Under the pieces are notes generated by a model that saw only the letters and a program-made list of their open reading frames with translations, ran no database searches and had not been told where the DNA came from. Position numbers and translations under genes: made by a program. From the NCBI GenBank assembly GCA_002633005.1, contig NMRA01000189.1, positions 100,264 to 164,263 of the forward strand: a stretch of 64,000 nt of DNA, written 5' to 3'. The stretch comes from Phoronis australis (Eukaryota; Phoronida; Phoronidae). Positions 63,501 to 64,000 of this stretch are shown in pieces. Every line of letters begins with the position of its first letter. The first letter of the stretch is position 1.

Positions 63501-64000
63501 AGATGTAAAATGTCTGTGAAAGAACTTGCCGCTTTGTCGCTGATAACTCGGCCTTGCACAACAGAATTAGAATTAGGGTTGTGCGAAAGATGCATTCGTG
63601 CTCTTGCAGAACTAAAGAGTTGTATGCGCAAGGTTTCCTATTATGACTCTGCAAAAAAAACTCCTGGGTAGTTCATACATTTGACAATAATTATGGAGAT
63701 TGCGTTGAATTCAGTTGAACATTGGTGTTGCTAATTGGACTACCTATTGTAAATTCATTTAAAGCTAATAGAAATATCTCTAGAGGTATCACCAGTAATT
63801 TGTTTACTGTCTCTAACACCAGCTGATATCAGTTAGTATAATGAGTACATGTGCACTCAAAATGGAAGCGTGATCTAGTCCAGACTTGCTTCCAATGTCA
63901 GTGTCTTTATAAATGTCATAAAAATGACAAGGCGAAAGACAAATCTGACACTATACTTTTTCTCGTACTTAAAGATATGGATAATGATCTATAGTTTTAA
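39410..64000 (+). CDS. syn: Synapsin, 5' part (coding exons 39527-39595, 40356-40546, 40947-41004, 42301-42392, 44721-44871, 45303-45392)
   Basis: Synapsin is a phosphoprotein on the cytosolic face of synaptic vesicles that tethers them in the reserve pool. Its C domain has an ATP-grasp fold. Six coding exons with consensus GT-AG sites and consistent phases give about 217 residues. They start with the domain A signature MNYLRRRFS, followed by a short Ser/Pro linker (SAPSSPSK), then domain C blocks: LLVIDDPHTDWSKYFRGKK, INLASYSESGTMVDIQV, NRNGTKVVRSFRPDFVLVRQ, PSINSLESVYNLMDKPWA and PLVDQSYYPNHKEM. These are hallmark synapsin sequences. The rest of domain C (which would contain a VVKMGHAHSGMGK-like block) and all later domains were not found before 64000, so the gene runs off the window. 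The linker is much shorter than in vertebrate synapsins. The intron after the last exon exceeds 18.6 kb and contains an antisense TIMP gene. Confidence 0.95.
40356..40546 (+). CDS. syn: Synapsin exon: linker and start of domain C
   Basis: Acceptor TTTTTGTTTCAG ending at 40355, donor CTG|GTATGT at 40547. Phase 0 in, phase 2 out (the Trp codon TG|G is split). It encodes GITSFFTGRKGPSPSAPSSP, a Gly/Ser/Ala linker, and ends in TLLVIDDPHTD(W). The SP sites in the linker are possible proline-directed kinase targets. Confidence 0.95.
40947..41004 (+). CDS. syn: Synapsin exon: SKYFRGKKIFGDWDIRLEQ
   Basis: Acceptor GGTCATTTGCAG, donor CAG|GTATGA. 58 bases; the first base completes Trp, then 19 codons. 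It matches the AKYFRGKK.HGDYDI.VEQ block of synapsin domain C. Confidence 0.95.
42301..42392 (+). CDS. syn: Synapsin exon: AEFKEINLASYSESG to GTKVV
   Basis: Acceptor GTGTATTTCTAG, donor AG|GTAGGG at 42393. Phase 0 in, phase 2 out (split Arg). It encodes AEFKEINLASYSESGTMVDI then QVNRNGTKVV, collinear with vertebrate synapsin. Confidence 0.95.
42813..43360. other. Assembly gap (548 N)
   Basis: A run of N inside the synapsin intron between 42392 and 44721. Open frames reported across it (42721-43385) are artefacts of the N run. Confidence 1.
44270..44618. mobile_element. MITE of the CTCCAATTTGGGACA family
   Basis: Left end ACATTCTCCAATTTAGGACA, right end TGTCCCAAATTGGAGAATTT; reverse-complementing the right end gives nearly the same sequence. 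About 350 bp, inside a synapsin intron and about 100 bp before the next exon. Confidence 0.7.
44721..44871 (+). CDS. syn: Synapsin exon: SFRPDFVLVRQH to NLMDKPWA
   Basis: Acceptor TTTATTTCAG, donor GCT|GTAAGT. The first base completes Arg, then 50 codons, phase 0 out. It contains SFRPDFVLVRQH, GLKYGLVPSINSLESVYN and LMDKPWA, the most diagnostic synapsin block in the window. Confidence 0.97.
45303..45392 (+). CDS. syn: Synapsin exon: FAHLIQLQRRLGKEMF to YYPNHKEM
   Basis: Acceptor TCCTCTCCTACAG ending at 45302, donor ATG|GTGAGT at 45393. 30 codons, phase 0 at both ends. It ends in QSYYPNHKEM. The intron that follows is the host of the TIMP gene. Confidence 0.97.
46325..47635. repeat. Composite element of about 150-bp subrepeats in 1-2-3 order (copy D)
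   Basis: Left end ATGCGCCCGCACTTTTATTT, right end GTCGTGGGTGCATTTC (reverse complement GAAATGCACCCACGAC). Between them lie eight subrepeats in the order 1-2-3-1-2-3-1-2, with closing phrases near 46510, 46660, 46810, 46960, 47100, 47265, 47395 and 47530. The structure matches copy C at 9157. Minus-strand frames at 46677-46929 mirror one at 1224-1433, which confirms homology with copy A. Confidence 0.8.
47824..48044. mobile_element. MITE of the CAGTARAATCTC family
   Basis: Left end TGGTATAATCTCACTTATTT; the right end, reverse complemented, is CAGTAGAATCTCTCTAATTT. About 220 bp. The ends resemble pogo/Tigger termini. A second two-ended copy is in the TIMP intron (57631-57866). Confidence 0.6.
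48630..48886. mobile_element. Fold-back MITE, GGGTCTGTTTCATGAAAAGT ends
   Basis: GGGTCTGTTTCATGAAAAGT at the left; the right end, reverse complemented, reads GGGCTGTGTTTCATAAAAAG. Non-coding, and directly adjoining the next MITE. Confidence 0.65.
48885..49128. mobile_element. Fold-back MITE, GGGGTCCGTTCCAAGAAACT ends
   Basis: Left end GGGGTCCGTTCCAAGAAACT; the right end, reverse complemented, reads GGGGCCCATTCCAAGAAGAC. The interior is AT-rich with repeated ACTTAAG/CTTAAGT-like words and can fold on itself. It abuts the preceding MITE with no spacer. Confidence 0.7.
49800..50010 (-). repeat. tRNA-derived SINE-like sequence
   Basis: On the minus strand TGGCCTAGAGGGATATT (about 49992-49976) is an A-box-like start, and GTGGGTTTGAGTCCCAC (about 49950-49934) is a good B-box-like T arm, in tRNA order and spacing. 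The body continues toward 49800. Confidence 0.55.
50906..52727. repeat. Direct duplication of about 910 bp across a single N
   Basis: 50906-51815 and 51817-52727 are nearly identical (a few substitutions and one extra T), joined by the N at 51816. As at 16726, this is most simply two haplotypes or overlapping contigs placed in series. Each copy contains one foldback element. Confidence 0.85.
51318..51660. mobile_element. Long foldback (inverted-repeat) element
   Basis: The left arm from TTGAGCAGGTAATTAACTTT and the right arm ending near GACCTGCTCATAGTAC pair over most of their length. The core (GAGCTGTAGACCT...CTCGGTTCATGGTG against its complement at 51513-51543) is almost perfect over about 31 bp, with a loop of about 25 bases. 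Including weaker outer parts, each arm is about 150 bp. A duplicate is at about 52228-52571. Confidence 0.75.
53870..54190. repeat. Second copy of the dispersed repeat seen at 24284
   Basis: It shares TTCGAGTAGCT, AGGAGAAAATAC, TTCATTTCGTTCTCAGTCCA and TTTGTTTTGCATGA in the same order as 24284-24565. Confidence 0.5.
54191..56534. other. Synapsin intron sequence before the TIMP 3' end
   Basis: Single-ended MITE relatives occur near 54900 (CAGTAAAATCTCATCAATTC) and 55523 (AAATTTCTCAGTTTGGGAT). Otherwise nothing recognised. The frames at 54893-56549 lack support. Confidence 0.4.
56535..56540 (-). terminator. Possible poly(A) signal of TIMP
   Basis: AATAAA on the minus strand, 11-16 bases after the TIMP stop codon. 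A signal so close to the stop would mean a very short 3'UTR; a later signal is possible. Confidence 0.3.
56551..56841 (-). CDS. TIMP: TIMP last exon: C-terminal domain, basic tail, stop
   Basis: Minus-strand acceptor TTGTTTCTTCCACGACAG, then 96 codons and TGA. It starts IYRCQQHSECKKSSKQEADR, continues CYWNTWSKHPNDCFSSHSVC and YRRKGVCRWKGGKKFKAC. Five of the seven Cys align with the TIMP C-domain; the Cys in PNDC and KAC are extra and might pair. The last 26 residues are mostly Lys/Arg/Ser, which may bind matrix polyanions, as basic patches of TIMP-3 do (inference). Confidence 0.9.
   Translation of the reverse strand: MYRCQQHSECKKSSKQEADRCYWNTWSKHPNDCFSSHSVCYRRKGVCRWKGGKKFKACLKENNFLGLKNSKGKLRSKPSRKRLRKLESKRKREKTY
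56551..59491 (-). CDS. TIMP: TIMP (tissue inhibitor of metalloproteinases), nested in synapsin intron (exons 59382-59491, 58304-58531, 56551-56841)
   Basis: TIMPs are secreted inhibitors that block matrix metalloproteinases through an N-terminal OB-fold domain, with a second Cys-rich C-terminal domain. Three exons fit in phase. Exon 2 has VIKVKVIGKVLIYQEFG and KVYNVIVKTKFK. Exon 3 has MKRACGVNLKRRRHYLIAG, GKPFITICNFIAEW and HCDCQ. Exon 4 starts IYRCQQHSEC and has DRCYWNTW and VCYRRKGVCRWKGG. The order of CGV, I/LC.F..PW, C.C, then the Cys-rich module with C.W and C.W.(R/K)G is the TIMP pattern. Exon 1 (signal peptide, inhibitory Cys-x-Cys) was not found and should lie beyond 59491. Odd points: a GC donor after exon 3, seven rather than five Cys in exon 4, and a Lys/Arg-rich tail. 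The gene runs opposite to synapsin, within its intron. Confidence 0.9.
57423..57520. repeat. 29-bp G-rich minisatellite, about 3.5 copies, cut by an N
   Basis: Copies begin at 57423, 57451, 57480 and 57509 with CACTTAAGTGGGGGGAGGGC (one has CACGTAAGTG). CACTTAAGTG is a perfect palindrome. The N at 57521 follows directly, so the true array is probably longer. Confidence 0.9.
57631..57866. mobile_element. MITE of the CAGTARAATCTC family in the TIMP intron
   Basis: Left end TTAATATCTCACCAATTTCA; the right end, reverse complemented, is TAACAGTAACATCTCACTTA followed by TTTAGGACACAATATGGCC. The right end runs straight into the 42-bp minisatellite, whose unit includes GTGAGATGTTACTGTTA from this element. 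Confidence 0.65.
57852..58310. repeat. 42-bp minisatellite of 11 copies that duplicates the TIMP exon 3 splice donor
   Basis: AGACTTGCCTGGCAG-type cores start near 57881, 57923, 57965, 58007, 58049, 58091, 58133, 58173, 58215, 58255 and 58296, so spacing is 42 with two 40-bp and one 41-bp unit. On the minus strand every copy reads ACTGCCAGGCAAGTCTTA (the exon-proximal copy included), which is the last 8 bases of exon 3 plus the GC donor. The copy at 58296-58310 is the authentic exon-intron junction. Confidence 0.95.
58304..58531 (-). CDS. TIMP: TIMP exon 3: N-domain core, GC donor
   Basis: Minus-strand acceptor CTTATTTCCTGTAG, then 76 codons, phase 0 at both ends, starting VPPEYENITHW and ending KKHCDCQ, followed by CAG|GCAAGT. 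It contains the TIMP blocks ACGVNL, HYLIAGNLHQGKPFITICNF, IAEW and RRGIKGMYKKHCDC. A potential N-glycosylation site (NIT) lies near its start and another (NIS) five residues later. Direct joining to exon 4 gives CDCQ-IYRC, the expected TIMP C.C.(I/T).(R/T)C spacing, which supports use of the GC donor. Confidence 0.92.
59382..59491 (-). CDS. TIMP: TIMP exon 2: VIKVKVIGKVL to VIVKTKFK
   Basis: Minus-strand acceptor CTTTACTCCTTGCAG, donor AAG|GTAAGG. The first two bases complete a codon (phase 1, probably Val), then 36 codons, phase 0 out, joining exon 3 in phase. It encodes IKVKVIGKVLIYQEFGRGYR then SASNKVYNVIVKTKFK, which aligns with the VIRAK.(V)...Y.(I).(I)...(F)K segment of TIMPs. The plus-strand frame at 59395-59610 is its antisense shadow. 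Confidence 0.88.
59707..59855. repeat. Two-copy tandem repeat, about 70-80 bp
   Basis: Two copies of a unit containing GCACCA(T/C)A(A/G)GGGGCTGG, a G/T-rich stretch and CCACTTTTTTCAGTGCTG(T/C)G followed by CC(G/A)CCCATG. Located just upstream (minus-strand sense) of TIMP exon 2. Confidence 0.8.
61186..62180. repeat. Inverted pair of the TTTTGCATGAGGGGCTATCA repeat family
   Basis: Near 61193 TTTTGCATATGGAGCTATCA, and near 62150-62175 the inverted form (TTTTTTGATAGCCCCTCATG). The first half (61186-61700) also parallels 50550-50960 and 14640-14990. Confidence 0.5.
62181..64000. other. Right end of the window, nothing recognised
   Basis: AT-rich intron sequence of synapsin. TIMP exon 1 could be here or beyond, but I saw no minus-strand segment combining a start codon, signal peptide, Cys-x-Cys and a donor in phase 1. 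Confidence 0.4.

Larger units (their letters stand above)
45393..64000 (+). other. Large synapsin intron hosting the TIMP gene
   Basis: From donor GTGAGT at 45393 to beyond the right edge. I searched by eye for the next synapsin exon (a block like VVKMGHAHSGMGK) and saw none. It contains repeats at 46325-47635, 47824-48044, 48630-49128, 49800-50010, 50906-52727 and 53870-54190, the antisense TIMP exons (56551-59491), and repeat-like sequence at 61186-62180. The stretches 52728-53869, 54191-56500 and 62181-64000 hold nothing I can name. Confidence 0.85.

Overview
This is animal nuclear DNA: AT-rich, with small exons separated by long introns, GT-AG splice sites, and many dispersed repeats and miniature transposons. 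The protein sequences point to a non-vertebrate bilaterian, probably marine. I cannot name the species. Isolated single-N joins with near-identical sequence on each side at 16726 and 51816, and a similar case near 30455, suggest an assembly of a highly heterozygous genome in which both haplotypes were partly kept.

Three protein-coding genes can be supported, none of them complete. (1) Positions 112-7073, plus strand: the last five coding exons of a gene for an acidic protein with two degenerate EF-hand-like segments, ending at a TGA at 7071 and followed by a likely 3'UTR. I do not recognise the family. (2) From about 39410 to the right edge, plus strand: the first six coding exons of synapsin, from domain A (start MNYLRRRFS) into the N-terminal half of the conserved C domain, ending at the exon PNHKEM. 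The 548-base N gap lies in its fourth intron. (3) Positions 59491-56551, minus strand: three exons of a TIMP (tissue inhibitor of metalloproteinases), including the last, lying inside the large synapsin intron that follows PNHKEM. The nesting of an antisense TIMP gene in a synapsin intron is known in vertebrates and Drosophila, so its presence here is a strong case of an ancient gene-in-gene arrangement. TIMP exon 1 (signal peptide and inhibitory Cys-x-Cys) was not found.

The most unusual local feature is in the TIMP gene. Its exon 3 ends in a GC-type donor (CAG|GCAAGT). A 42-bp minisatellite begins exactly there and repeats the last exon bases plus this donor 11 times; the other part of the unit comes from the end of a miniature transposon inserted just downstream.

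The remaining sequence (8.4-39.4 kb and the introns) is mostly repeats. These include composite elements made of about 150-bp subrepeats in a 1-2-3 higher-order order (0.3-1.5, 9.2-10.8 and 46.3-47.6 kb, with a related one at 5.4-6.1 kb), and a complete but decayed pogo/Tigger-type transposon with its TA target duplication (35613-36912). There is also a 521-bp MITE whose empty site survives in a second copy nearby (29467-29987), a foldback element (51318-51660 and its duplicate), fold-back MITEs, tRNA-derived SINE-like sequences, a LINE reverse-transcriptase scrap and several minisatellites. All exon calls come from reading splice signals and reading phase by eye together with remembered family patterns. 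No alignment or transcript data were available.
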